This document shows, piece after piece, positions 46,180 through 56,919 of a stretch of 64,000 nt of DNA. Both the position numbers and the translations under genes were made by a program. Source of the DNA: Acidobacteriota bacterium (GTDB taxonomy: Bacteria > Acidobacteriota > Vicinamibacteria > Vicinamibacterales > CAVVIG01); NCBI GenBank assembly GCA_016195265.1, contig JACPZW010000028.1, positions 1-64,000 on the forward strand, written 5' to 3'. The notes under the pieces are model-generated. The model saw nothing but the letters and a program-made list of their open reading frames with translations. It ran no database searches and had not been told where the DNA came from. Positions within the stretch are counted from its first letter, which is position 1. The number at the start of each line of letters is the position of its first letter.

Positions 46180-48115
46180 CTACCTGTCGACTCCGAAGGC
46201 GAGGAGCACGTTGCCCGGCCGTCCGCCGAGCGCGCCGTAGCCCGAGTTGATGTAGACCATCCCGCCGGCGACGATCGGTCCGGGGCCGCTGATCGACGCG
46301 CCCTTCGCGGGCGCGCCGTTCACGGTCTCGAACTCGCGATTGGTATCGAACTCCCAGAGCAGCGTGCCGTCCTTCGTCGAATATCCGCGAACACCGCCGT
46401 CGTTCGATCCTGTGAACACGACGCCCGGGATCACGGTGATCGCGGCGAGGATCGCGGCGTTGCAGCCGCGGCCCACCGCGCCGCACTTGGGCGGCGGCGG
46501 CGGCGCGAACCACGCGCGCTCGCCCGTGGCGAGCCTCACGGCGTGCAGGCCGCCGGCCTGAAGGGTCGGGTCAAACTGCATCGTCGGCGGACCGATCGTA
46601 TCGGAGACGGCGAAGAACGCCTGATCGGCATCGACGGCCGATCCAAACTCGAGTCCGCCCAGCGCGCTGCCCTTCCCCGCCTTGTACTGCCACAACACGG
46701 CGCCGCGGTTGTCCGGATCGAACGCCCACCCGACGCCGGACTTCTGCCCATCGACGATCACGTCCTTGCCGTTCGGGAGCGTCGTCAGAATCGGCGCGCT
46801 GCCGAAATCGAAGTCCGGTCCGAGACCGACTTCCGAGGCTGACGGGCAGTTCGCGCCGTTCGGATTGTTGCAGCCGACGACGAACACGTCCTTCGGCGTG
46901 ACCTGCTGAACCCAGCGCGTGGCGCCGGTCTCGAGATCGAACGCGACGATCGCGTCGCTCGTGCCCTGCTGCGGCTCCGTGTACATGTTGCCGGTCGCGG
47001 CGTACACGACGCGGCGCTTGACGTCGACGGTCGGCGAGGACCAGATGCCCGCGCCCGACGGTCCCCAGCGCGTCGTGCCGCTGGCGTTCTTGCCGATCGG
47101 CTTCGCGTCGGCGGAGATCGTGTAGCTCTTCCACGCGAGAGTTCCGGTCGTCGTGTCCAGCGCCACGAGGCTGCCGCGGAACGTGCAGCACTCGTACCTG
47201 GGATTGCCGCCCTGCCCTTCCTCGCCCGACGCGACGGGCACGAAGAGCCGGTTGTTGTAGAGCGTGGGCGTGCCCGTGACGTGCGCGGACGGATGCTCGT
47301 CGACGTTGCGCGACCAGAGGAGGTCGCCGGACGCCGCGTCCAGGGCGTAGACGTTCGCGCGGCCATCGCCGAAATACGCGGTGATCCCCGTGCCGGCTTG
47401 ATCACTCCGGGGGCCCCTTTCCCCCGTTGTGCGCGGGCCGATGACGATCGCCGTGCGCACCGCGCTCTTCGCGCGATACATCCAAATCGTGCAGCCGGTC
47501 TTCGCGTCGAGCGAGTAGACGTCGCCGCTGTTGCTGCCGACGAACAGCCGTCCGCCGGCGACGGTCGGCAGCGCGCGCCGATGTCGCGTTCGGGAAGCCG
47601 AACGCCCACTTGAGCGTCAGCTTCGGCGTCTGCTCGGCGGTGAGGCCGGCCTGCGCGGCGGACTGGAAGCGCGTGTTGCTCACATCCGGACTCCAGCCGT
47701 TCCACTGCGGACCGTTCGCAAGATCGAGCGCCGGTGGCGTGGTGCATTTGCCGACGGACGGCGCTGACGCTTTCGTGGCGAGCATGCCGCCCGAAAGGTA
47801 CTCGGCGATGGCGCGGCGCTGCGCGTCGCTCAGGTCCACGCCCTGTTCGCGCATCGGCCCGGTCGTCAGCGCGTCGATGATTTGTTCGGGCGTTCGCTGG
47901 CGGAGCGCGGCCATCGACGGGATGCGCGGATCGGTGCCCGCGTGGCACGTGGCGCAGGTGTTTTGAAACAACGCGCCTCCGCCGATGGCCTGGGGCGCGG
48001 CTACGGCGGCGCGAGGCGCGGCGCCGGCCGCGGGCGGCAATTGTCCGGTGAACCCGGCACGAGGCACGGCCAGTGCGACGGCCACCGCCGCCATCATTAA
48101 TAGATGTTGTCGCAT
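46180..48115 (-). pseudogene. PQQ-type beta-propeller dehydrogenase with cytochrome c domain, frameshifted
   Basis: From ATG at 48115 a signal peptide (LLMMAAVAVALAVPRAG) and haem site CATCH start a typical outer PQQ/cytochrome protein (QWNGWSPDVSNTRFQSA, LTLKWAFGFPNATSAR). Near 47570, in a GCGCGCGC run, the frame must shift by one base to continue as PTVAGGRLFVGSNSGDVYSL. From there it is intact to the stop (blades GDGRANVYALDAASGDLLW, YAATGNMYTEP, GNVLLAFGVDR). If the shift is a sequencing error the protein is whole, about 644 aa. It would oxidise an alcohol or sugar in the periplasm. Confidence 0.75.
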
Positions 48116-48141
48116 GGGAGGATTCCTGAAAGGAGACGTAG

Positions 48142-48192
48142 GGCGGGTCCTTTCGGACCCGCCGGATCGATGCCGGGTCCAAAGGACCCGGC
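48142..48192. repeat. Paired dispersed hairpins (GGGTCC type)
   Basis: GTAG-GGCGGGTCC-TTTC-GGACCCGCC is followed by GCCGGGTCC-AAA-GGACCCGGC-CTAC. It lies in the gap between the PQQ gene start and the monooxygenase-like gene stop. Confidence 0.85.
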
Positions 48193-48200
48193 CTACGTGT

Positions 48201-49493
<1,293 letters not shown>

Positions 49494-49549
49494 ATGCAGG
49501 CCCTCCCCTGTCCGAGGAATTATGCACGCGAACCGGGCTCAGGTCAGCC

Positions 49550-49597
49550 CTAAAGGACTGCGCCACGACCTCACGTAGCGCAGGCCTTCAGGCCTGC
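49550..49597. repeat. Dispersed hairpins (CAGCCCT / GCAGGCC types)
   Basis: A degenerate CAGCCCT-AA-AGGACTG stem is followed by GTAG-C-GCAGGCC-TTCA-GGCCTGC. It lies between the receptor stop and the monooxygenase-like start. Confidence 0.7.
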
Positions 49598-49612
49598 CGT
49601 AAACCCCACCAA

Positions 49613-52492
49613 TTACCAGTCCACTCGGGCGCCCAACTGCGTACGCCGTCCCTGGACGATGATTCCGGGCGTGTAGTAACTCGGGCCGACCGTTTCGTTG
49701 ACCGTGAGGATCGTCGAGAAATTCGCGAGGTTGAAGATCTCGACGAACGGCTCGATGCGCGTCTTCCCGGTCTTGAACGTCCGGGCGATGCGCGTGTCCA
49801 GCGTCTTGACGTAATCGTAGTACTGCGTCGTCGGATCGACGACCGTCACCGTCAGGTTGCCGCCGCCGGTCAAGGCGACGCCGGCGATCGCGCTGTTGAA
49901 CGTATAGAACGACCCGACGCCGATGCCGGGCCGCGCCTGGAACGTCAGGCTGGTGCTGAGCTCGTAGGGGAAGCGGTAGCCGGCCGACGCCTTGTACAGC
50001 GCCTGGAACGGCGGCGTCTGCGCGCAGAAGCGGCGGTTGTTCGGGTTCGAATTCGCCAGGTCCGTGCAGTTGTCGGTCGCCGTCCGCTCCGTCGTCACGC
50101 CGCCGAAGACGAACCCGCGTCCGCCGAGCCGTGCGTTCGCGCTGACCTCGAAGCCGTTGTAGACGCGCGAATTCTTGTCCGACCACGTCGACAGGCTGTT
50201 GACGATGCCCAGCTTGTTCGCGTTCAGGTTGTACATCGTGATCACCTGGCCGCCGCCGTCGGGCAGGCCCGGGGTCGCTGGCATCTTGATCGTGAACGGC
50301 GTGTAGTCCGTGTCGGGATTGATGAGCGTATTCGTCGTGTACTGCAGGTGCTGGAACGACCGATGGTAGTAGCCGGCCGTGATCGAGACGTTCCTGATCA
50401 CTTCGTGCTGCACCGAGATCGTCGATTCCCAGTTGGTCGGCCGCGGCAGATTCGGATCGAACTGCGTGCCGCCCGCGGGCAGACCGAAGTTGTTGTTGCG
50501 CGTGACGCCGATCTCGGCGGACTGGACGTTGCCGTTCGCGTCGAAGATCGTCCCGTTCTTGTCGAGATCGGTCCAGGCGCGAGAATCCGTCTGGCTCGCC
50601 AGCGGATTGGTCGACGACGCGAGGCCCAGCGCCTGCTGCGCGAGGAACTTGCCGACCGACACCTTGAGCGCCGTCCGCCCGTTGCCGAAGACATCGTACG
50701 ACGCGCCGAGACGCACCGACCAGTCCTTCCAGCACGGCAAACACGAGACGGCGGGAATGTTCGCGCGCGCCGCCCTCGCCGCCGCCGAGATGAAGAGGCC
50801 CTTCTCGGCGGATTCGTCCGGCGTCGACGCATTGAAGTAGTCGAAGCGCGCGCCGTAGGTGACCGTCAGGCGCGGCAGCGTCCACTTGTCCTGCGCGTAG
50901 AGGCCGAGATTCGCGTTCAGATTCTCGAACTTGTTGAACGGCGAATTCGTGACTGTCACCGTGCTCGGCGTGGGGACGCCGTTGACGTTGACGTAGGTGA
51001 GCGCGGCCGTATCGCCGTTGCGCTCCACCTTCGTCCGCTGGTAGCCCCACTGCTGGTTCAGCCCGGTCTTGATGTTGTGGGATCCCGTGACGTACGACAG
51101 GTTCACGACCGTGTTCCAGATCTGGTTGAAGTAATCCTGCGGCGCCGTTGACGAGGCGACCGTGCGCACGCTGGTGGACGAGTTGATGTGCTGGATGTCG
51201 AGCGGGCCGTTCTCGGGCTGGTACTTGAACTTGTACGTCGGCACGGCAAGCGACTGCCCGACTTCGAGCAGCAGGCGGCTGTTGATCGGCGTCGTCCACT
51301 TGAGCTGGGATCCGTACTGCAGCGGCGTCGGCAGCCAGTAGGCGGCTTCGGGCGAAATGCACGCGACCGAGTTGAAGCTGGTCGCCGTGCAGCCGACGTC
51401 GAAGCGATGCGTGCCGCCCTGCGACTTGTAGAACGCCCACACGATCTTGTTGCGATCGGTCGCCTGCCACGTCAGGCGCACCGTCGAATGCGGCGCGACC
51501 TGTCCGCCGGACTCCGACGTGCCGCCCTGCGGGAAGTACTGCGTCGGCAGCGGAATCAGATTGTTGGTCTGCGAGACGCGCAGCGCGAGCAGGAACCACA
51601 GCTTGTTGCGGCGGATCGGGCCGCCGAACACCGTGTTGACGTCATAGGTGTAATCGAGCGAGTTGCCGGCCGTGATGAACGGCTTCAGCTCGCTGGTGAT
51701 GTTGTCGTTCTGCAGCGAGCCCGTGCCGCCGAACACGCGGAAGATGCCCGCGAACGTGTTGCCGCCTTCTTTGGGGATCGAGTCCATGCGCACGCCGCCG
51801 ACCGCGACCTCGGCCGACTGCGATCCCGCATCGTAGATCAGCTCCTGCTGCGCGAGCTCGTTCACGCCGACGCCGTTGCCCTGCTGGCCGTTCTGCGTCA
51901 GGTTCTGCCCGATGTTCATCCCGTCGAAGTAGATGTGCTGATCCTCGCGCAGGGATCCGTGAATCGACATGTTGCTGGTGAAGCCCTGGCTGTAGAACGC
52001 CACGCCGGGCACGAGGCTCGCCCCGCCCTGCATCGTCCGCGCCGCGGGAAGGACGTCGAGCGCTTCACGGTTGATGACGGTCTGGTTCTGCGTGCTCTGG
52101 AGATCGACGACCGGCGACGCGCCGGTGACGATGACGGTCTCTTCCACGGCGCCGACGGCGAGCGACGCGTTCACCGTCGCCGAGAACGCGCCTTCGATGA
52201 CGATGCCTTCACGCTTGAACGACTTGAACCCCGGCAGCGTGAACGTGACGGTGTAGGTGCCCGGCCGCAGATCGACCACGGCATAGCGTCCCGCGTTGTC
52301 GGTGATCGTGGAGCGCATCTGCTCGATGAGCACGGGACTGGACGCTTCAACCGTCACGCCCGGCAGAATCGCGCCGCTCGGGTCCTGCACGAGACCAACG
52401 ATGCTTCCCCGTTCCTGCGCGCGGACCACCGCGGGCATCAGGAGCGCCGCCGCCGCGTACGCCACCGCCAACCTCATCGCGACTCGACGCAT
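49613..52492 (-). CDS. TonB-dependent receptor with carboxypeptidase-regulatory N-terminus (Oar-like)
   Basis: The protein has 959 aa. ATG at 52492 is supported by the ribosome site AGGGAGGA. A signal peptide (RLAVAYAAAALLMPAVVRAQ) is followed by a CarboxypepD_reg domain (GSIVGLVQDPSGAILPGVTV), a plug (VVDLQSTQNQTVINREALDV...LREDQHIYFDGMNIG) and a large barrel ending in an aromatic residue (GARVDW). It imports a substrate across the outer membrane using TonB energy; which substrate is unknown. A sigma-70-like promoter lies 46-74 bp upstream. Confidence 0.9.
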   Translation of the reverse strand: MRRVAMRLAVAYAAAALLMPAVVRAQERGSIVGLVQDPSGAILPGVTVEASSPVLIEQMRSTITDNAGRYAVVDLRPGTYTVTFTLPGFKSFKREGIVIEGAFSATVNASLAVGAVEETVIVTGASPVVDLQSTQNQTVINREALDVLPAARTMQGGASLVPGVAFYSQGFTSNMSIHGSLREDQHIYFDGMNIGQNLTQNGQQGNGVGVNELAQQELIYDAGSQSAEVAVGGVRMDSIPKEGGNTFAGIFRVFGGTGSLQNDNITSELKPFITAGNSLDYTYDVNTVFGGPIRRNKLWFLLALRVSQTNNLIPLPTQYFPQGGTSESGGQVAPHSTVRLTWQATDRNKIVWAFYKSQGGTHRFDVGCTATSFNSVACISPEAAYWLPTPLQYGSQLKWTTPINSRLLLEVGQSLAVPTYKFKYQPENGPLDIQHINSSTSVRTVASSTAPQDYFNQIWNTVVNLSYVTGSHNIKTGLNQQWGYQRTKVERNGDTAALTYVNVNGVPTPSTVTVTNSPFNKFENLNANLGLYAQDKWTLPRLTVTYGARFDYFNASTPDESAEKGLFISAAARAARANIPAVSCLPCWKDWSVRLGASYDVFGNGRTALKVSVGKFLAQQALGLASSTNPLASQTDSRAWTDLDKNGTIFDANGNVQSAEIGVTRNNNFGLPAGGTQFDPNLPRPTNWESTISVQHEVIRNVSITAGYYHRSFQHLQYTTNTLINPDTDYTPFTIKMPATPGLPDGGGQVITMYNLNANKLGIVNSLSTWSDKNSRVYNGFEVSANARLGGRGFVFGGVTTERTATDNCTDLANSNPNNRRFCAQTPPFQALYKASAGYRFPYELSTSLTFQARPGIGVGSFYTFNSAIAGVALTGGGNLTVTVVDPTTQYYDYVKTLDTRIARTFKTGKTRIEPFVEIFNLANFSTILTVNETVGPSYYTPGIIVQGRRTQLGARVDW

Positions 52493-52537
52493 TGAAGTCC
52501 TCCCTCTCCGAAGACTTGTCGGGGGTGTAACGGCGTG

Positions 52538-52566
52538 ATAGTCAGGGCGGAGGCGCGTAGTGTCAA
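52538..52566 (-). promoter_or_regulatory. Sigma-70-like promoter for the TonB receptor
   Basis: Reading on the minus strand, TTGACA (52566-52561), a 17-bp spacer, then GACTAT (52543-52538). The -35 is perfect, while the -10 matches at three positions including A2 and T6. It is back to back with the promoter at 52625. Confidence 0.5.
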
Positions 52567-52624
52567 CAGCTTTTCCCTGCGCGCGGGGCCGTGCGCGCAC
52601 GACACTTCAAATCGTTGAACTGCC

Positions 52625-52653
52625 TTGACCTTCGTGGAGATCGGGTGTATCTA
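52625..52653 (+). promoter_or_regulatory. Sigma-70-like promoter for the secreted protein at 52684
   Basis: TTGACC (52625-52630), 17-bp spacer, TATCTA (52648-52653). GAGGAG follows as ribosome site. This is the clearest promoter in the window. Confidence 0.6.
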
Positions 52654-52683
52654 TCGCTGCATTCCTTGAGGAGTGGATCGACG

Positions 52684-53580
52684 ATGCGAAATGCGTTGAG
52701 AGGCCTGTTGATAGTGGCGGCTGCGGCCACCGTAGTGACGGTGGGAATGATGACGCTGGCAGGCCAGGCGCCCGCCGGTCGAGGCGCGCAGGCGCCGGCG
52801 GGCCGAGGCACGGCGGCCCCGCGTCCGGCGGCTGGTGCGCACCCGGATCTGAACGGCATCTGGCAGGCCATGAACACCGCCAACTACGACATTCAGGAGC
52901 ACATGGCGCGGCCGGCGATGGCACTGCGGCCCGGACCGTACGGTCCCGTCCCCGCGGCGGCGGTCCTCGCGCTCGGCGCCGTCGGCTCGGTGCCGGGCGG
53001 ACCGGGCGTGGTCGAGGGCAACGAGATTCCGTACAAGCCAGAAGCGCTCGCCAAGAAGAAGCAGAACCTGGAGAACTGGCTGACACTGGATCCCGAGATC
53101 AAGTGCTACCTGCCGGGCGTCCCGCGCGCGAATTACATGCCGTATCCGTTTCAGATCTTTCAGAGCGACAAGGCGATCTTCTTCGCGTACGAGTACGCGG
53201 GCGCCGTCCGCAACATCTATCTGAAAGACCCGGGCCCCGCGCCCACCGATTCGTGGATGGGCCAGTCCGTGGGCCATTGGGAAGGCGACACGCTCGTCAT
53301 CGACGTGAAAGGCTTCAACGAGGACTCGTGGTTCGATCGCGCGGGCAACTTCCACAGCGACGCGCTCCACGTCGTCGAGCGCTGGCGGAAGACGAGCCCG
53401 GACGTCATGCTGTATGAGGCGACGATCGAAGACCCGAAGGTCTTCACGCGGCCGTGGAAGATGAGCTTCCCGCTGTACCGCCACGTCGAGAAGAACGCGC
53501 GGATCGACGAGTTCAAGTGCGTCGAATTCGTCGAGGAACTGTTGTACGGCCAGTACCGCAAGAAGCCGCTCCCCAAGTAG
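52684..53580 (+). CDS. Secreted protein of the expanded paralogous family (copy 2, diverged)
   Basis: The protein has 298 aa from ATG at 52684. A signal peptide (GLLIVAAAATVVTVGMMTLA) and an Ala/Gly/Arg linker precede HPDLNGIWQAMNTANYDI. Shared family blocks are present: WMGQSVGHWEGDTLVIDVKGFN, LHVVERWRKTSPDVMLYEAT. It lacks the PPDGR block of copies 1 and 3 and ends earlier. Such proteins often sit next to TonB receptors in Acidobacteriota, as here. Function is unknown. Confidence 0.7.
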   Translation: MRNALRGLLIVAAAATVVTVGMMTLAGQAPAGRGAQAPAGRGTAAPRPAAGAHPDLNGIWQAMNTANYDIQEHMARPAMALRPGPYGPVPAAAVLALGAVGSVPGGPGVVEGNEIPYKPEALAKKKQNLENWLTLDPEIKCYLPGVPRANYMPYPFQIFQSDKAIFFAYEYAGAVRNIYLKDPGPAPTDSWMGQSVGHWEGDTLVIDVKGFNEDSWFDRAGNFHSDALHVVERWRKTSPDVMLYEATIEDPKVFTRPWKMSFPLYRHVEKNARIDEFKCVEFVEELLYGQYRKKPLPK

Positions 53581-53622
53581 GCGTGTGTGAGCGAGATCAG
53601 CGACGAAAGACGGAGCACGCCC

Positions 53623-54726
53623 ATGAACCATCGACTATTGACCGCTGGACTCGCCGCTGCGGCCGTGACGGCCGCGCTCGCGCAACCGCTCGCCGGCCAG
53701 AGCCGGGTGACGCCGAGGACCGAGAAAGCCATGGCGACGGGCGCGGCGCCCATCGCGCGCATGCCCGACGGCCATCCGGATCTGGAGGGAGTGTACGACC
53801 TGGCGACGCTGACGACGATCGAGCGCCCCGCCGGTGTCCCGCTGGTGATGACCGACGAACAGGCGGCCAAGCTCGAGAAGGGGGTGCTCGACCGCATCGA
53901 GCGCGCGTCCCTGCCGAGCAAGGGTGACCGGGACGCGCCGCCCGTCGGCGGCGACGGATCGGTCGGCGCGGCAGGCAACGTCGGCGGCTACAACAACTTC
54001 TGGATCGATTCGGGCACGCAGTACAACCTGATCGACGGGCAGAAGCGGTCGTCGATCGTGATCGATCCGCCGGACGGCCGCGTCCCGCAGCTGACGCAGG
54101 AAGCGCGGCGGCGCGCGGCGGCGCGCGTGGTCCGATCGACGTCGGACGAGTCCTCGCGCGAAGACGATCCGGGGCTCGAGCAGGCGCCGGGCGCCTACGA
54201 CGACCCGGAACGGCGCCCGCTCGGGGAGCGATGCCTGCTGGGATTCGGCTCGACGTCCGGTCCGCCCGCGCTGCCGGTGCTGTACAACAACCTGCACCAG
54301 ATCGTGCAGACGCCGGACTACGTGACGATCCTGAACGAAATGGATCACGACGCGCGCATCGTCCGGATGAACGCCGAGCACCTGCCGAAGACCATCCGCA
54401 AGTGGATGGGCGACTCAGTCGGCCGCTGGGAAGGCGACACGCTCGTCGTGGACACGACGAACTTCACCGACAAGACGCGGTTCCGAGGATCCACGGAGAA
54501 CCTGCACGTCGTCGAGCGGTTCACGCGCAAGGACGGGAACACGCTCCTCTACCGGTTCACGATCGAGGATCCGGCGACGTGGGAAAAGCCCTGGACGGGC
54601 GAATACTCCTGGCCGGCGACCAACGAGCACATGTACGAATACGCCTGCCACGAGGGCAATTACGCGCTGGGCAACATCCTGCGCGGCGCCCGGGAAGCCG
54701 AAGCGAAGAAGACAAGTAAGAATTAA
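53623..54726 (+). CDS. Secreted protein of the expanded paralogous family (copy 3)
   Basis: The protein has 367 aa from ATG at 53623 (GGAG upstream). A signal peptide (LLTAGLAAAAVTAALAQPLA) is followed by HPDLEGVYDLATLTTIERPA, SSIVIDPPDGRVPQLTQEAR, NNLHQIVQTPDYVTILNEMD, GRWEGDTLVVDTTNFTDKT and YACHEGNYALGNIL. This is the same architecture as copy 1. It probably forms an operon with copy 2 and DUF6152. Confidence 0.75.
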   Translation: MNHRLLTAGLAAAAVTAALAQPLAGQSRVTPRTEKAMATGAAPIARMPDGHPDLEGVYDLATLTTIERPAGVPLVMTDEQAAKLEKGVLDRIERASLPSKGDRDAPPVGGDGSVGAAGNVGGYNNFWIDSGTQYNLIDGQKRSSIVIDPPDGRVPQLTQEARRRAAARVVRSTSDESSREDDPGLEQAPGAYDDPERRPLGERCLLGFGSTSGPPALPVLYNNLHQIVQTPDYVTILNEMDHDARIVRMNAEHLPKTIRKWMGDSVGRWEGDTLVVDTTNFTDKTRFRGSTENLHVVERFTRKDGNTLLYRFTIEDPATWEKPWTGEYSWPATNEHMYEYACHEGNYALGNILRGAREAEAKKTSKN

Positions 54727-54765
54727 GAATTCAGAATTCAGAATGAAGAATGAAGAAGGACGGCG
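54722..54765. repeat. 7-bp-period tandem repeat (AGAATNN type)
   Basis: AGAATTA-AGAATTC-AGAATTC-AGAATGA-AGAATGA-AGAAG follows the copy 3 stop. Confidence 0.85.
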
Positions 54766-54833
54766 TTCGGCGGTAGAATCAACGTTGGCTGTCGCGAGTG
54801 GATCCCGGCAGTCTGATTTCAGAGAGGAACGCG

Positions 54834-55292
54834 ATGCGAACGAGAATGCTGATGACGGCGGCCGGAGTCGGGCTGATGCTGGCGGCGGTCGTGCCGCTCG
54901 GCGCGCACCATGCGTTCGGCGGCGAGTTCGATCCGAACAAGCCGGTGCTGCTCAAGGGCACGGTGACGAAGGTGGAGTGGGTGAATCCCCACGCGTGGAT
55001 CCATCTCGAAGTCACCAACCCGGACGGCACGAAGGAAGAGTGGATGGTCGAGGGCGGGACGCCGAACACGCTGATCCGCCGCGGCATCACGAAGGACTCG
55101 CTCGCCTTCGGCACGGCGATCGTCGTCGACGGCTACCAGACGCGCGATCACTCGCTGAAGCGCGCCAACGGCCGCAACATCACGTACCCGGACGGCAAGA
55201 AGCTGTTCCTGGGATCGTCGGGCACGGGCGCGCCGACCGACGGCGCGGATCCGACGGAAGCGGCGAAGGGAAGAGGCCGAGGCGGGCTGTAA
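54834..55292 (+). CDS. DUF6152-family exported protein
   Basis: The protein has 152 aa; ATG at 54834 follows GAGAGGAA. A signal peptide (LMTAAGVGLMLAAVVPLGA) leads into HHAFGGEFDPNKPVLLKGTV and VEWVNPHAWIHLEV, the hallmark of DUF6152. It has an OB-like beta barrel core and is found beside redox and secreted-family genes in Acidobacteriota. Function is unknown. Placement with copy 3 and DUF6644-like genes suggests one module. Confidence 0.82.
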   Translation: MRTRMLMTAAGVGLMLAAVVPLGAHHAFGGEFDPNKPVLLKGTVTKVEWVNPHAWIHLEVTNPDGTKEEWMVEGGTPNTLIRRGITKDSLAFGTAIVVDGYQTRDHSLKRANGRNITYPDGKKLFLGSSGTGAPTDGADPTEAAKGRGRGGL

Positions 55293-55368
55293 TTGCGGAG
55301 TGAGGATTTCGGAATGCGGAGTTAGTGCGGATTGAAATCCGCAGTCCGCATTCCGAGATCCGCAATCA
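55292..55368. repeat. 7-bp-period tandem repeat (TGCGGAG / NTCCGCA type)
   Basis: TGCGGAG-TGAGGAT-TTCGGAA-TGCGGAG is followed by ATCCGCA-GTCCGCA-TTCCGAG-ATCCGCA. The halves are inverted copies of each other. It covers the convergent ends of DUF6152 and the first membrane protein. Confidence 0.8.
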
Positions 55369-55857
55369 ACCCGAGAATCCTATCCACCTGCCGCCGGCGC
55401 CGACACCGAACCACAGCGCCAGGGACACGAGTGCGATCAGCTTGAAATACAGCGGTCGCACTCGCGTTTCGTCCATCCTCAGCACCTTCCGGCGCACCGT
55501 GAACGTGTAGAGCATCGCCAGCGCCAGCGAGACCATTTTCACGGCGAACGGCGTGCTGTAGTAGCACTTGATCGATTCCGAGAAGAACAGCGCGATCCCC
55601 GTCACGAGCAGCACGATCAGGCTCGTGACAAGCCACGGCTGTGCCTCCTGCGCCAGTTCGCGGACCGGCTGACGCGTCAGGCCGAACCCCAGCAATCGCA
55701 GATCGACGATCAGCACCGCGCCGCCGATGGCCGCGAGCGCGAGCAGGTGAATCGACTCGATCGTCGCGAACGCCCACGCCGACTGCTGCATGGCCTGCCC
55801 GAACGCGGACTTCTCGGCCCATTGAAAGAACGGCAGCAAGAACGGCAAGGACGACAT
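55366..55857 (-). CDS. DUF6644-like membrane protein (copy A)
   Basis: The protein has 163 aa from ATG at 55857. Four to five helices; the first contains ESIHLLALAAIGGAVLIVDLRLLG, shared with copy B. A helix-borne His (IESIH) could bind haem or metal but this is speculation. It is 21 bp downstream of copy B and probably forms a pair in the inner membrane. Confidence 0.7.
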   Translation of the reverse strand: MSSLPFLLPFFQWAEKSAFGQAMQQSAWAFATIESIHLLALAAIGGAVLIVDLRLLGFGLTRQPVRELAQEAQPWLVTSLIVLLVTGIALFFSESIKCYYSTPFAVKMVSLALAMLYTFTVRRKVLRMDETRVRPLYFKLIALVSLALWFGVGAGGRWIGFSG

Positions 55858-55878
55858 CAACGGACCTCGATCGCGGGG

Positions 55879-56439
55879 CTAGTGGGAATCATGACCCGTG
55901 CAGCCGGCGAGAAACATGACGACCGCAGACTGCGGCTTGTCACAGTCGAACCAGTTGTAGGCAATCATGCGGCCGAAGACGACGATGCCGGCCCAGAGGA
56001 TGAGGGACGCGATCCCAGCGCGGCGCGCGGCGCGCGGCGCGACCGCGGCGAGATCCCACTCAGCGACCCTCTTGTAGATGCCGGAATGAAACGTCCAGGC
56101 GTTCAGGCCCGCCAGGATCAGCATGATGCACTTGCCGCGGAACCAGACGCTCTGATAGGAGCGCACGGGGATCGCGTAGAAGAGCGCCACACCGCTGATC
56201 ACCATCACGACGAAGCCGGCCGTCATCCACGGGACCAGGCGCCCCGCGACTTCGGAGACCTTCACGCGCTTTAGCGCCAGGCTCAGCAGCCGCAGGTCCA
56301 GCATGATCGACATCCCAACGAACAGGCAGAGCGTCAGGACGTGGATCGACTCGACGAGCGGGTACATGAAAAGCGACTCGTGGAGGGCGATGCTGCCCGG
56401 CGTGTCCGCGAGCCATTTGCAAAAGGGAAGAAGAGACAT
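55879..56439 (-). CDS. DUF6644-like membrane protein (copy B)
   Basis: The protein has 186 aa. It shares the core VESIHVLTLCLFVGMSIMLDLRLL with copy A and has a longer polar C-terminus (FDCDKPQSAVVMFLAGCTGH). It is divergent from the cytochrome gene at 56463 with 23 bp between starts. It may be a membrane partner for the nearby exported redox proteins. Confidence 0.7.
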   Translation of the reverse strand: MSLLPFCKWLADTPGSIALHESLFMYPLVESIHVLTLCLFVGMSIMLDLRLLSLALKRVKVSEVAGRLVPWMTAGFVVMVISGVALFYAIPVRSYQSVWFRGKCIMLILAGLNAWTFHSGIYKRVAEWDLAAVAPRAARRAGIASLILWAGIVVFGRMIAYNWFDCDKPQSAVVMFLAGCTGHDSH

Positions 56440-56462
56440 ACGCGTCCGCGTATTATACGCAC

Positions 56463-56912
56463 ATGCGAAATCTGGCCTGGCTCCTTCTCGCCGCTTCCAC
56501 TCTGATTCCGCAGGCCCCGTCGCCCGAGCCGGCGAAGACCGGCCCCGCGTATCAAGCCGCGGGGACGATGAGCGAGCTGATGATCAAGGTCCTCTACCCC
56601 ACGTCGGACGCCGTCTTCTACATCACCACGCGGACGCCGAAGACCGACGAGGAATGGAACGAGCTGCAGGGCAAGACGATGATGCTCGCGGAGTCCGCCA
56701 ACCTGATGATGCTGCCGGGCCGCGCGCGCGATCAGGATCGGTGGATGCAGGATTCAAAGCTGCTGCTCGACGCGGGTATCGCGGCGTTCAAGGCGGCCAA
56801 GCGGAAGGACGTCGAGGCGCTGAGCGCGCTCAACGATCAGCTCTACGCGTCGTGCGTCACGTGCCACCAGCACTACCGTCCGAATTACGGACGCGGCCGC
56901 GGCGGATTGTAA
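56463..56912 (+). CDS. Cytochrome c with C-terminal haem site (class II-like)
   Basis: The protein has 149 aa. A short signal peptide (LAWLLLAASTLIPQAPS) precedes a helical bundle, with one haem motif CVTCH at 131-135 followed by HYRPNY. A haem near the C-terminus of a four-helix protein is the cytochrome c-prime layout. It may bind small ligands or carry electrons. It converges with the YtkA-like gene (8-bp gap). Confidence 0.8.
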   Translation: MRNLAWLLLAASTLIPQAPSPEPAKTGPAYQAAGTMSELMIKVLYPTSDAVFYITTRTPKTDEEWNELQGKTMMLAESANLMMLPGRARDQDRWMQDSKLLLDAGIAAFKAAKRKDVEALSALNDQLYASCVTCHQHYRPNYGRGRGGL

Positions 56913-56919
56913 TTCCCGA

